In this document: piece by piece, positions 1-7,437 of the stretch | How the letters are laid out: every line of letters starts with the position of its first letter | Numbering within the stretch: position 1 is the first letter of the stretch | Origin: Cytophagales bacterium CG12_big_fil_rev_8_21_14_0_65_40_12 | GTDB taxonomy: Bacteria > Bacteroidota > Bacteroidia > Cytophagales > Cyclobacteriaceae | NCBI GenBank assembly: GCA_002786855.1 | Contig: PCUU01000072.1 | Span: forward strand, 237-37,350 | Reading direction: 5' to 3' | DNA: 37,114 nt | The notes under the pieces: generated by a model | What the model saw: only the letters and a program-made list of their open reading frames with translations | Database searches by the model: none | Told to the model about the DNA's origin: nothing | Position numbers and translations under genes: made by a program

Positions 1-237
1 GTGGTATTCAGAAAGAAAGCCGAGGCGCCTGTTTTCAAGGTTGCGGTGACCTCGACGGCGGTGACCCTGGCCTGGACGCCAGTGACGATGTCTTCGGCCC
101 AGGTGACCGGCTATACCATTGAGGAATCTGCTTCCCTGCGCGGAGTCAGAACCTCCAGCGCGGCCGTAGCCGCCAGCACCGCCTCCGTAATGGGCTACAC
201 CATGCCGGTGGACGAGAATACGGCTACCTACCTGAAA
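1..237 (+). CDS. Partial fibronectin type III-like fragment, GC-rich
   Basis: Frame 1 is open from the first base and reads like one fibronectin III beta-sandwich: V-T-L-A-W-T-P-V near residue 22, then V-T-G-Y-T-I-E-E-S near residue 35. Such domains usually belong to extracellular or phage-structural proteins. Both ends are incomplete: there is no credible start, and the fn3-like sense fades near base 235, although the frame stays open to base 363. G+C is about 62-68% over bases 61-180 against about 42% just downstream, and third codon positions are mostly G or C, unlike every other gene in the window. I infer that this piece does not belong with what follows. It is either the edge of a chimeric assembly join or a recombination boundary. 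The fn3 call is by eye. Confidence 0.4.
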
Positions 238-239
238 AT

Positions 240-1289
240 AAAGACAAAGAGGATTTCAAGGTCCGTTTCAATGCAGATGTGGTTTATTTCAGTCCCGATG
301 TACAAAAGTACCTGCTCCTCAATACCCCTGACTTATTTGATCCCAAAACCAAACACAATATAGAGGGCGACCTGCGCTACACCGAGAATAATTCTGTGGG
401 TTTTACCACCGCTTATGTGGAAGACAACTTTAACCAATCGGCTTGGCAGACTGCCATGAGCGTGAATCTAAGGAATGACAGTTTGCAACAGCATTCCGTG
501 GCGGTCACTTATGCTTCGGTCTCTAGCCTTGTGCTTACAGATTTCGATCCAGCCAATGTAGCTCACGATTTATACGGGATTCAGTATAGATTTCAGACTG
601 CTCAAAGGCCGGATAGGGCTTTGTTTTCAGTGGCTTTGGGCGCAGAACAAGATAATTTCGGCAAGAACTTTATTAATTTCCAATCGAGCCTGTCACGTTC
701 CACAGAGAAGGTCTTCAAATCCCTAAGTCTCGATTTTGCCTCTGTAAAAACGGGGCCAGCCATCAGCAAGGGGATCTATCGATCCGAATTAGTGGGCTAT
801 TATGAAAGGGGTTCAACTCAACTGCTACAAACCAATTTGGCTTTGGTTGGCAGCTATTATACCAATGGAGGCATTGAGGGGGCTTTGACCGCTAAGATTT
901 TTGCCAATCTGAAAAGGGAAAACAAGGGTTTTTTCTCTCCATTTGCAGAGGTTTTTGTATCGGCTTCCAACAAAAATCAGCCGAACGGAAATCCCTATTG
1001 GATCATAGATAGTCGGTTTTATGGAGGTGGAGGACTGGCATGGGCTTATGGCAAAGACGAAAGAAAACTTAAGGCGAGGATAGAGGCAGGCTATTTTTAT
1101 GATAATTATACCAGCAGCTTCTTGCGTGTTTCAGGTAATCTCTCATTTCCTATCCGAGAATTCACTTACATAAGTACCCAATTTGAGCTTTTCAATCAAT
1201 CGCTGTACTATTCCAATGGTGTCCAATTTGGGATGAAACATTATTTTGATCGCAGAAGACAATACGCTTATAAACCACGAAATTATTAA
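240..1289 (+). CDS. C-terminal part of a probable outer-membrane beta-barrel protein
   Basis: Function unknown. Frame 3 is open from base 123 to the stop at 1287-1289. The sequence becomes protein-like from about base 225 (P-E-N-K-D-K-E-D-F-K-V-R-F), well before the first possible start, a GTG at 279. The N-terminus is therefore probably missing rather than starting at 279. The product has many short alternating hydrophobic and aromatic strands separated by polar turns, and ends in a barrel-like strand with G-M-K-H-Y-F. No long hydrophobic helix is present. This is what a Bacteroidota outer-membrane barrel looks like, but I cannot name a family. Upstream lies the GC-rich fn3-like fragment in another frame, so the gene looks truncated or joined at about 225-240. 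Confidence 0.5.
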   Translation, partial: KDKEDFKVRFNADVVYFSPDVQKYLLLNTPDLFDPKTKHNIEGDLRYTENNSVGFTTAYVEDNFNQSAWQTAMSVNLRNDSLQQHSVAVTYASVSSLVLTDFDPANVAHDLYGIQYRFQTAQRPDRALFSVALGAEQDNFGKNFINFQSSLSRSTEKVFKSLSLDFASVKTGPAISKGIYRSELVGYYERGSTQLLQTNLALVGSYYTNGGIEGALTAKIFANLKRENKGFFSPFAEVFVSASNKNQPNGNPYWIIDSRFYGGGGLAWAYGKDERKLKARIEAGYFYDNYTSSFLRVSGNLSFPIREFTYISTQFELFNQSLYYSNGVQFGMKHYFDRRRQYAYKPRNY

Positions 1290-1382
1290 TGAGGTAATTC
1301 TCAGCTTTCATAAATGAATTAATTTTTCCTTCGTAGGCTCATCTGATTGCCAAAGATCACTTTACTCTAAATTTATTTGTTT

Positions 1383-1419
1383 TACAAACATAGATGTTAT
1401 AATTTCATCTATGTTTGTA
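1383..1419 (+). promoter_or_regulatory. Perfect 14-bp inverted repeat, candidate PadR operator
   Basis: Bases 1383-1396 (TACAAACATAGATG) and 1406-1419 (CATCTATGTTTGTA) are exact reverse complements around a 9-base spacer. The repeat ends 17 bases before the padR start at 1437. A TAnnTTTG match (TATGTTTG, 1410-1417) lies inside the right arm, so a bound dimer would cover a possible promoter element; I see no well-spaced -33 box. A second perfect 12-bp palindrome (AGTATATATACT, 1419-1430) follows directly. PadR regulators commonly repress their own operons through such dyads. That role is inferred here. Confidence 0.6.
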
Positions 1420-1436
1420 GTATATATACTGAAGAG

Positions 1437-1766
1437 ATGAAAGGAACATACATCGGTGAACTTGAAGAATTGGTACTATTGATCGTTGGCTTGCTCTATC
1501 AAGATGCCTATGGCGTTTCGGTATTGAAGGAGATGAAAGACCAAACCGGAAGAGAGCTTAATATCAGCGCCATTCATGCCGTACTGAATCGCCTTGAAGA
1601 AAAAGGGCTTTTAAACTCTAATATGGGCGGGGCTGAACAAGTAAGAGGAGGGAGAAGAAAAAGGTTTTACACGCTTACTTCTGCGGGTCGCGCGGTCTTA
1701 GATGAGGTCAAATCAACCCGCGATAAACTTTATGGCCAGTTGCCAGCGCTCAATTTTTCGGTATGA
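1437..1766 (+). CDS. PadR family transcriptional regulator
   Basis: A 109-residue PadR-type winged-helix repressor. The N-terminus matches the family pattern (G-E-L-E-E-L-V-L-L-I-V-G-L-L), followed by a YGVSVLKEM-type helix, the recognition helix region (N-I-S-A-I-H-A-V-L-N-R-L-E-E-K-G-L) and the wing (G-G-R-R-K-R-F-Y-T-L-T). I chose the ATG at 1437 because the family core begins there. An upstream in-frame ATG at 1377 would put 20 unrelated residues in front and read through the inverted repeat. The stop overlaps the start of the permease gene at 1763 (ATGA), so the two are probably translationally coupled. PadR/permease pairs of this kind are common in Cytophagales. The inducing ligand is unknown. 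Confidence 0.88.
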   Translation: MKGTYIGELEELVLLIVGLLYQDAYGVSVLKEMKDQTGRELNISAIHAVLNRLEEKGLLNSNMGGAEQVRGGRRKRFYTLTSAGRAVLDEVKSTRDKLYGQLPALNFSV

Positions 1767-4360
1767 AGGAAGGGCAATCTAAACCACCCCGTTGGGCAGA
1801 TCGATTCCTGAGCTGGTACTGTAACCCAAAGTTGCTGGAACAAATCCAAGGCGATGTGCACGAGCTTTTCTATTGGCGGCTAGAAGAGCACGGGTATACT
1901 AAAGCAAAAAAATCCTTCATCTGGGACGTTTTACGCTTCTTCAGGTGGAGTAATATCAAAAGAAAGTCAAGTCACAAAACTCAATTTAACAACACAGCAA
2001 TGTTTAAAAACTACTTTAAAATCGGTTTGCGCAACCTTTGGAAGCAGCGCTTACCCTCCACCATCAATATTTTGGGTTTGTCTCTGGCCATTGGTTGCTC
2101 GGTCGTGGCGTTCAAATGGATTGAGTCTACTTATACAAAGGATAGTTTTCACGAACATCTCGATGACTTGTTTTTAGTCACCCATTGGGAAGATTTAGAA
2201 ACGAATAAGGGGAGGGCTGGAGCTACAGACAATCGTTTAACCAGAGAAATATTATCATCCGTTGCCGGAATTAAGCATTCCAGTCGATATGGCAGCAATG
2301 GTCAGTTGGAGACCAAACAGGGAGAAAAGCTCACCTCTAACTATGCCTACTTTGTCGACCCAGAGTATTTAAAAATGTTCTCATTTGAATTCATCGCTGG
2401 TGATCCCAATACCTTAAATGACGCTGGGAATATTATCATTGATGAGAGTACTTCTACTCGCTTTTTTGCAGATCAATTAGCAGTGGGCAAAATCCTAGAA
2501 ATGAAAATTGGCGAAGCCTGGAAGTCTTTTCAAATAGGCGCTGTGGTCAAGGATAAGCCCAATAATTCTAGCTTGAGAGTCAATACCTTAATCAATTATG
2601 TTCATTTAGAACAACTCTATGCCATTCAGGATAGAGAATGGAGCACTAACTTTTTTATTCAGAGACAAAACGGAACAGACCGCAGCGATTTGGAGGCTGC
2701 GATGAATGCTTTGTTACCCGTTTTTAATAAGGATCAAGAGGAAGGAAGCTACCTGTCATTTCAATTGGAGCCATTAAGTACCATGGCCATAAATGCTTAT
2801 GAAGTTTTTGGTGGTGTTGGTTCTGCTCCGCCTACAGCCCCAAATGTTTTGCTGGCTTCGATTGCGTTATTCATGCTTATTCTGGCCACTTTCAATTACA
2901 TTAATATTTCTATGGCCATGGCCATGAAACGGATGAAGGAAATCGGGATCAGAAAGGTGATAGGCAGCAAGAGAAAGCAGCTGATTTCACAGTTTCTGAT
3001 CGAGAATTTCATTCTGTGTGGCTTATCCATGATGCTGGGAATCGGTTTGGCTGCAGGGCTTTTTCTACCATGGTTCAATAATATTGCGGGTGGTGATTTA
3101 CAAGTGAACATACTCGGCCATAAAAACTTATGGATGTTTCTCGGAGGTCTATTGATGTTTATTACACTTGCTTCGGGTCTATACCCAGCCATAGTAGCCT
3201 CCTCCTACAAGGCGATTTCTATCATCAAGAAAGAAAGAATGACTAATGGAAATGGTCTACTTAGCGGGGTATTTATGACCTTCCAAATGATTTTGGCCAT
3301 GATCACCATTGTGGGGGCGGTCATGTTCATTTATACAAATGAAGTCAATCAGTCGCGCGACTGGGGCTATGATCAGTACAACAAGCTCACTGTAACTGTA
3401 CCAGATGCAAAATATTTTGAGGTTTTTCGCGAAGCGCTTGAAGCAGATCCCACAATAGCCAAGTTGGCAAGTACCAAAACTAGTATTGGCCGCGAGCTGA
3501 ACGGAGTACCTTTTAAGTACGAGGAGCAACTCAATTATGCAGAATTGTTCGATGTGGGCTATGATATTCCCGACCTTTTCGATTTTGAATTGCTCGAAGG
3601 CAGATTCTTTGACAAAACTTTGGCGAGCGATGTAAATAAGGCCTTAGTTGTGAATGAAGCTTTTATGAATGCCTTTCAACTGGAATTTACTGAAGATGGA
3701 ATCCCTATTCTGATGGATAGTACCCAATATCTAATTGTGGGTGTAGTCAAAAATTATCACTATTGGGGTTTTGATCAAAAGATCAGAGGTGCAGCGATGC
3801 GTGTAGTGCCAACGGTTGAACATCGGTCTTTTGTCATGGAAATGCGGGAAGGCGATATTTTGGCACAAAGAGATGCGCTCAAGAAGTCTCTTTCGGCCTT
3901 AGCGCCTGATTATGAAGTCTATGTATCCGTTCAAGAAATGATCCTAGACAGCTATTTTGAAGACCTAAAGGGGGTTAGAAATATATTGCTCTTTACGGCC
4001 ATCATGGCCATAACCTTAGCAGCCATGGGTTTATATGGCCTTGTCAATATCAATGTGTCTACACATATCAAAGATTTTGGCATTCGAAAGGTACTGGGGG
4101 CTAACGGATTTCAATTGGCCCAACCTGTGTATAAAAAGTTCAGGAATATTCTTGGGCTTGCTGTCCTGATTGGCGGCTCAGTGGCAGTTTTGGTAGTTGA
4201 AATGCTACTTGAAGTTATTACTGCTTATTCAGCGCCTATTGGTATTTTGCCCATTTCTGGTGCGGCTTTAATCTTACTCCTTGTGGCTTTTCTAACCCTG
4301 AATATACAGGTAGCTAGAGTAAAGAAATTGAATCCTGCTGAGACGCTAAGGATGGATTGA
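1763..4360 (+). CDS. MacB/FtsX-type ABC transporter permease with N-terminal prefix domain
   Basis: An 865-residue inner-membrane protein with duplicated FtsX/MacB architecture. Residues about 1-70 form the short 'permease prefix' segment seen in PadR-linked Bacteroidota permeases. The classic permease start (M-F-K-N-Y-F-K-I-G-L-R-N-L-W-K) then leads into TM1 near 95-118, a MacB-like periplasmic domain to about 350, and three helices near 360-480 with the FtsX-type M-K-E-I-G-I-R-K-V-I-G loop. A second half follows, with a helix near 505-525, another periplasmic domain, and three C-terminal helices with the matching D-F-G-I-R-K-V-L-G loop. Known relatives work with an ATPase to move lipoproteins, peptides or lipids, or to transmit force. 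No ATPase gene is adjacent, so the partner and substrate are unknown. It is coupled to PadR by a 4-base overlap. Confidence 0.88.
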   Translation: MKEGQSKPPRWADRFLSWYCNPKLLEQIQGDVHELFYWRLEEHGYTKAKKSFIWDVLRFFRWSNIKRKSSHKTQFNNTAMFKNYFKIGLRNLWKQRLPSTINILGLSLAIGCSVVAFKWIESTYTKDSFHEHLDDLFLVTHWEDLETNKGRAGATDNRLTREILSSVAGIKHSSRYGSNGQLETKQGEKLTSNYAYFVDPEYLKMFSFEFIAGDPNTLNDAGNIIIDESTSTRFFADQLAVGKILEMKIGEAWKSFQIGAVVKDKPNNSSLRVNTLINYVHLEQLYAIQDREWSTNFFIQRQNGTDRSDLEAAMNALLPVFNKDQEEGSYLSFQLEPLSTMAINAYEVFGGVGSAPPTAPNVLLASIALFMLILATFNYINISMAMAMKRMKEIGIRKVIGSKRKQLISQFLIENFILCGLSMMLGIGLAAGLFLPWFNNIAGGDLQVNILGHKNLWMFLGGLLMFITLASGLYPAIVASSYKAISIIKKERMTNGNGLLSGVFMTFQMILAMITIVGAVMFIYTNEVNQSRDWGYDQYNKLTVTVPDAKYFEVFREALEADPTIAKLASTKTSIGRELNGVPFKYEEQLNYAELFDVGYDIPDLFDFELLEGRFFDKTLASDVNKALVVNEAFMNAFQLEFTEDGIPILMDSTQYLIVGVVKNYHYWGFDQKIRGAAMRVVPTVEHRSFVMEMREGDILAQRDALKKSLSALAPDYEVYVSVQEMILDSYFEDLKGVRNILLFTAIMAITLAAMGLYGLVNINVSTHIKDFGIRKVLGANGFQLAQPVYKKFRNILGLAVLIGGSVAVLVVEMLLEVITAYSAPIGILPISGAALILLLVAFLTLNIQVARVKKLNPAETLRMD

Positions 4361-4371
4361 TGGGAATAATA

Positions 4372-4404
4372 ATTGGTCTGGTTGCTCCAAGTCGTCAGAC
4401 CAAT
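4372..4404. terminator. Hairpin between convergent genes, possible terminator
   Basis: ATTGGTCTG (4372-4380) pairs perfectly with CAGACCAAT (4396-4404) around a 15-base loop, in the 47-base gap between the convergent permease and SRPBCC genes. There is no clean U-tract on either side, so intrinsic termination is uncertain. Confidence 0.35.
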
Positions 4405-4407
4405 GAC

Positions 4408-4827
4408 TCAGTTTTCGATTAAATCTTTAAGCATTTTTAGCACAGGGTTTTCTTCTCCTTGCTCTGCTTCCTGTTTTGCCCCTTGTCGATTATCCACATG
4501 AATGATTTCTAATGCTGTACTATTCTCGTTTGGGGTCAATTTGTATTCCATTTCAAAATAGTTTTCTGGTTTATCCTCAAGGCCAGGCCTCGGAAAAAAG
4601 AGACTGTATCTTAAACTGACTTCAGGATTAAACTCGAGTACTGTTCCATATTGTTCGAAAACTTTACCTTCCCATTCGTTCTTAAAGCTTATTTTACTTC
4701 CAACCTTCCAGTCTGTTGTCAGTTCGCTTCCATATTGCCATTTTTTAACCAACTCTGGTTTTGTTATGGCCTCCCAAACTTGTTGTTGAGAAGCGTTTAT
4801 GGTCAGTTTCGAAATGTTTTTTGCCAT
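4408..4827 (-). CDS. SRPBCC/AHSA1-type START-fold protein
   Basis: A 139-residue protein of the activator-of-Hsp90-ATPase-homologue (AHSA1)/polyketide-cyclase-like SRPBCC group. The N-terminal hallmark is present: strand I-S-K-L-T-I-N-A-S-Q-Q-Q-V-W-E-A-I-T-K-P-E, then V-K-K-W-Q-Y-G-S. The antiparallel strands and a long C-terminal helix follow (N-P-V-L-K-M-L-K-D-L-I-E-N). These proteins form a deep hydrophobic cavity, and ligands are rarely known. It is probably cytoplasmic, with no signal peptide. It starts 27 bases after nadE stops, on the same strand, so it is likely the last gene of the acpP-fabF-rnc-nadE operon. Nothing in the sequence ties it to NAD metabolism. Confidence 0.85.
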   Translation of the reverse strand: MAKNISKLTINASQQQVWEAITKPELVKKWQYGSELTTDWKVGSKISFKNEWEGKVFEQYGTVLEFNPEVSLRYSLFFPRPGLEDKPENYFEMEYKLTPNENSTALEIIHVDNRQGAKQEAEQGEENPVLKMLKDLIEN

Positions 4828-4854
4828 GGTTATTTCAATTGTAGGATCAGATTT

Positions 4855-6699
4855 TCAAGCTCCTTTCAATTCTTCTATTTCTTCGATAAAGCTTGCTGAA
4901 AGAATTGGGAATCGACACCAGGTCCGAGGATCAACATTGAACTCATCCAAATGGAAAGCAGGGGCAAGGCGTTCTCTTTTCCATTGATTTCTGCTCCAGA
5001 GCTGATAGAATTTTATAATGTGCGCTTTTAGAAGTTTTTCATCTTCGAGATTTTTGGTTTTGAGTTGCTCAAAAACCTCAATAGGTGATTTATGATCTCT
5101 GATCGCCAATTGCTCAATGGCCAACATGATGGAATAAGGCATCAAATCATCTTCATCGGTTTGGTTTTGATCCGATGGTCTTAGCTCAGCTGTCGGTGCA
5201 AGTGCATTAATTTGTGCCAAACCAAAGTAGCCGAGTTCTGATTCCGCATACTTTAACCATTTTCGAATAAAGACTTTGTCTACACTTGAAATTGGGGCAA
5301 GACTGCCGCTGGTGTCACCATCCATTGTAGTATAACCCACATCGCCTTCACTTCGGTTAGAAGTTGTTAAAAGCACTGCGTTTTGTATATTGGCCAACAT
5401 CCAAATGATGGGGCTTCTAGATCTGGCCTGAATGTTCTGTAAAGTAATGTCGTCAGTTTCCCAACCTAACTTTCTTCCCAAAGCTTCTTCGATGGTCGCA
5501 GTATAATTGCTTACAGCCTTGTCGATAGTCCAATGATAAAAAGTAGCACCTAACGATTCGGCTAATGACTTAGCCGCATTAAAAGTATTATCTGATGAGT
5601 TGTTTGAACCTTGATAGGCAGTTACGAACAAGGCAGCTACAATTTCCTTTTCCGAAAGTTCGATCAATTCACTTTTGTTGATACTGGCTAAAAAAGCAGC
5701 CTTTCCAAGTGTTGCAACCGCTCTTTTCACCATTTCTGACACTAATACTGCACAAGTTGCAGAATCTGCTCCACCGCTAATTGAAAGTGCATAGCCGTTG
5801 CTTCTGGATTTTCTTAGATAATCGTAAAGGCCAAGCGCTCCGGCTTTTGGGAATTCAATTTCTTTTGGATCAATTGGAGCAATGTTTTGGGCTGGGGTAT
5901 TGCCTGCTGAATTAACATCTGCCCAAAGTAATTGAGTTGGTAAGAAGGAGAGGAGTTCATTCCTTAAAATCATCTTGCCATGTTGGGCAATCATCATTTC
6001 TCCATCGTAAATCATTCTGCCCGCCTCATTGCCTAATAGATTGGCATACACATAGGTACATTCAAAATTCTTTGATGAACCTTGAACAAGGGCGATGCGC
6101 TCATGCGTTTTGCCCATGGCGAAATGGCTCGCGCTTGGGTTCAGGATAAGATTTACCTTCTTTTCATAAAGTCTACAGGCTGGCCTGACATCACCTCGCC
6201 AAGCGTCTTCACAAATTTCAAAACCTATTTTCCAATCCTTATAGTCAAAAGTAAGGTCGCCAATCGGGTAATATTGACCGAATAATTCGATAGTATCCAC
6301 TTCGCCAATTGGCCATGGATTGAACCATCGTGGCTCGTAATGCACACCATCCAAAGCCATGAACTGTTTGGCATAAACCCCGAGTATCAACTTATTATGA
6401 ACGACAACTGCAGTATTGTAAAGTTGACCTTTGAAGCGTAATGGGATGTTGATGCTTGTAAAAAGGCCCTCGGTTTCTTCGATTAATTCGGGTAAAAAGC
6501 TTGTTGCTTTTTCGGGTAGCCATTGGCTTAAAAAAAGATCTTCGCAGCCGTATGCGCTCACGGACAGTTCTGGTAAACACAGAATTTCAACCCTTTCTTT
6601 TCTGGCCTGAGTCAACACTTCTTTGAGCCGAGCAAGGTTGTTTTTCCAGTCGAGTGGGGTTTGGTTTACAGTAGCAACACCAATACGGTAGATTCCCAT
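4855..6699 (-). CDS. nadE: Glutamine-dependent NAD(+) synthetase
   Basis: A 614-residue two-domain enzyme for the last step of NAD synthesis, amidating nicotinic acid adenine dinucleotide with ammonia from glutamine. Residues 1 to about 270 are a nitrilase-type glutaminase with the Glu-Lys-Cys triad visible as E44 (L-P-E-L), K111 and C163 (F-E-I-C-E-D-A-W). The C-terminal synthetase has the pyrophosphatase P-loop S-G-G-A-D-S at 308-313 and the downstream T-T-S-N-R-S-E-G-D-V-G-Y-T-T nucleotide-binding stretch. The length fits the long glutamine-dependent form rather than the short ammonia-dependent one. The start codon directly follows the rnc stop (TAAATG), so translation is probably coupled. 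Confidence 0.96.
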   Translation of the reverse strand: MGIYRIGVATVNQTPLDWKNNLARLKEVLTQARKERVEILCLPELSVSAYGCEDLFLSQWLPEKATSFLPELIEETEGLFTSINIPLRFKGQLYNTAVVVHNKLILGVYAKQFMALDGVHYEPRWFNPWPIGEVDTIELFGQYYPIGDLTFDYKDWKIGFEICEDAWRGDVRPACRLYEKKVNLILNPSASHFAMGKTHERIALVQGSSKNFECTYVYANLLGNEAGRMIYDGEMMIAQHGKMILRNELLSFLPTQLLWADVNSAGNTPAQNIAPIDPKEIEFPKAGALGLYDYLRKSRSNGYALSISGGADSATCAVLVSEMVKRAVATLGKAAFLASINKSELIELSEKEIVAALFVTAYQGSNNSSDNTFNAAKSLAESLGATFYHWTIDKAVSNYTATIEEALGRKLGWETDDITLQNIQARSRSPIIWMLANIQNAVLLTTSNRSEGDVGYTTMDGDTSGSLAPISSVDKVFIRKWLKYAESELGYFGLAQINALAPTAELRPSDQNQTDEDDLMPYSIMLAIEQLAIRDHKSPIEVFEQLKTKNLEDEKLLKAHIIKFYQLWSRNQWKRERLAPAFHLDEFNVDPRTWCRFPILSASFIEEIEELKGA

Positions 6700-7437
6700 T
6701 TATTCAATTTCAAGTTTCTGGCAGGCCTCGCGAGAAGCGTCTTGTTCGGCCTTCTTCTTGCTTAAACCTTGTCCTGGGGCTATTGGTTCGTCATCAATAA
6801 GTACTTGCATTACGAACTCTTTATAGTGGCCTTTGTCTTTGGTTTCAAGATGCTCAAAGCTAATGGTTTTTCCATTTTTCTGTGTCCACTCAATAAGTTT
6901 ACTCTTGTAATTTTTTGTGGTTGAAAGAATTTCTTCGATATCGTAATGTTCGATAAGTAGCTTGGATACAATAAATTTTTGACATGCGTTGAAGCCTTGG
7001 TCTAAATAAACCGCTCCAATCAAGGCTTCTAAAGTATTTCCGTAAATCGATTTGTGAGAATTGGGTGTTTTTCGCCTTGCATCGAATTTAATGATGTGGT
7101 TAACCCCAATTTTCCGAGCTACGGAATTCAATGAATCTCTACTTACAATTCTTGATCGAATCTCGGTAAGAAAACCTTCGTCCTTAAAAGGGTATTTTTT
7201 GAATAAAAAATCAGCTACTACGAGGCCAAGTACGGCATCGCCTAAAAACTCCAGCCTTTCGTTCGACTCTTTAAATCCATTGACAGTGGATTTAGCAATA
7301 GAGCTGTGTTGTGTTGCAATCTTGTAGGGCTTAAGATTAAAAGGCCTACTGCCTACAATTTGTTGAATTGAGGCAATAAGCTTTCTATCTTCTTTTGAAA
7401 GGGGTTTTAAACGGCTTAACCACAACCGCACTTTCAA
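6700..7437 (-). CDS. rnc: Ribonuclease III
   Basis: A 245-residue double-strand-specific endoribonuclease for rRNA and mRNA processing. The signature N-E-R-L-E-F-L-G-D-A-V-L-G lies at 59-71. The second acidic patch reads G-N-T-L-E-A-L-I-G-A-V-Y-L-D (132-145), with E136 as the catalytic Glu and Asn133 where E. coli has Asp114. A dsRNA-binding domain fills the C-terminus (from about 170, ending K-K-A-E-Q-D-A-S-R-E-A). The start is a TTG whose last two bases plus the next A form the fabF stop (TTGA), which argues for a coupled start; a GTG two codons later is the alternative. The fab-rnc order is conserved in many bacteria. Confidence 0.95.
   Translation of the reverse strand: MKVRLWLSRLKPLSKEDRKLIASIQQIVGSRPFNLKPYKIATQHSSIAKSTVNGFKESNERLEFLGDAVLGLVVADFLFKKYPFKDEGFLTEIRSRIVSRDSLNSVARKIGVNHIIKFDARRKTPNSHKSIYGNTLEALIGAVYLDQGFNACQKFIVSKLLIEHYDIEEILSTTKNYKSKLIEWTQKNGKTISFEHLETKDKGHYKEFVMQVLIDDEPIAPGQGLSKKKAEQDASREACQKLEIE

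Noticed and set aside
1377-1436. Upstream extension of padR
   Set aside because: It would translate the inverted repeat into residues unrelated to the PadR family; the ATG at 1437 fits the family start.
2896-3192. 98-residue reverse-strand frame inside the permease gene
   Set aside because: It is antisense to a strongly supported coding region and has no domain, start context or composition of its own.
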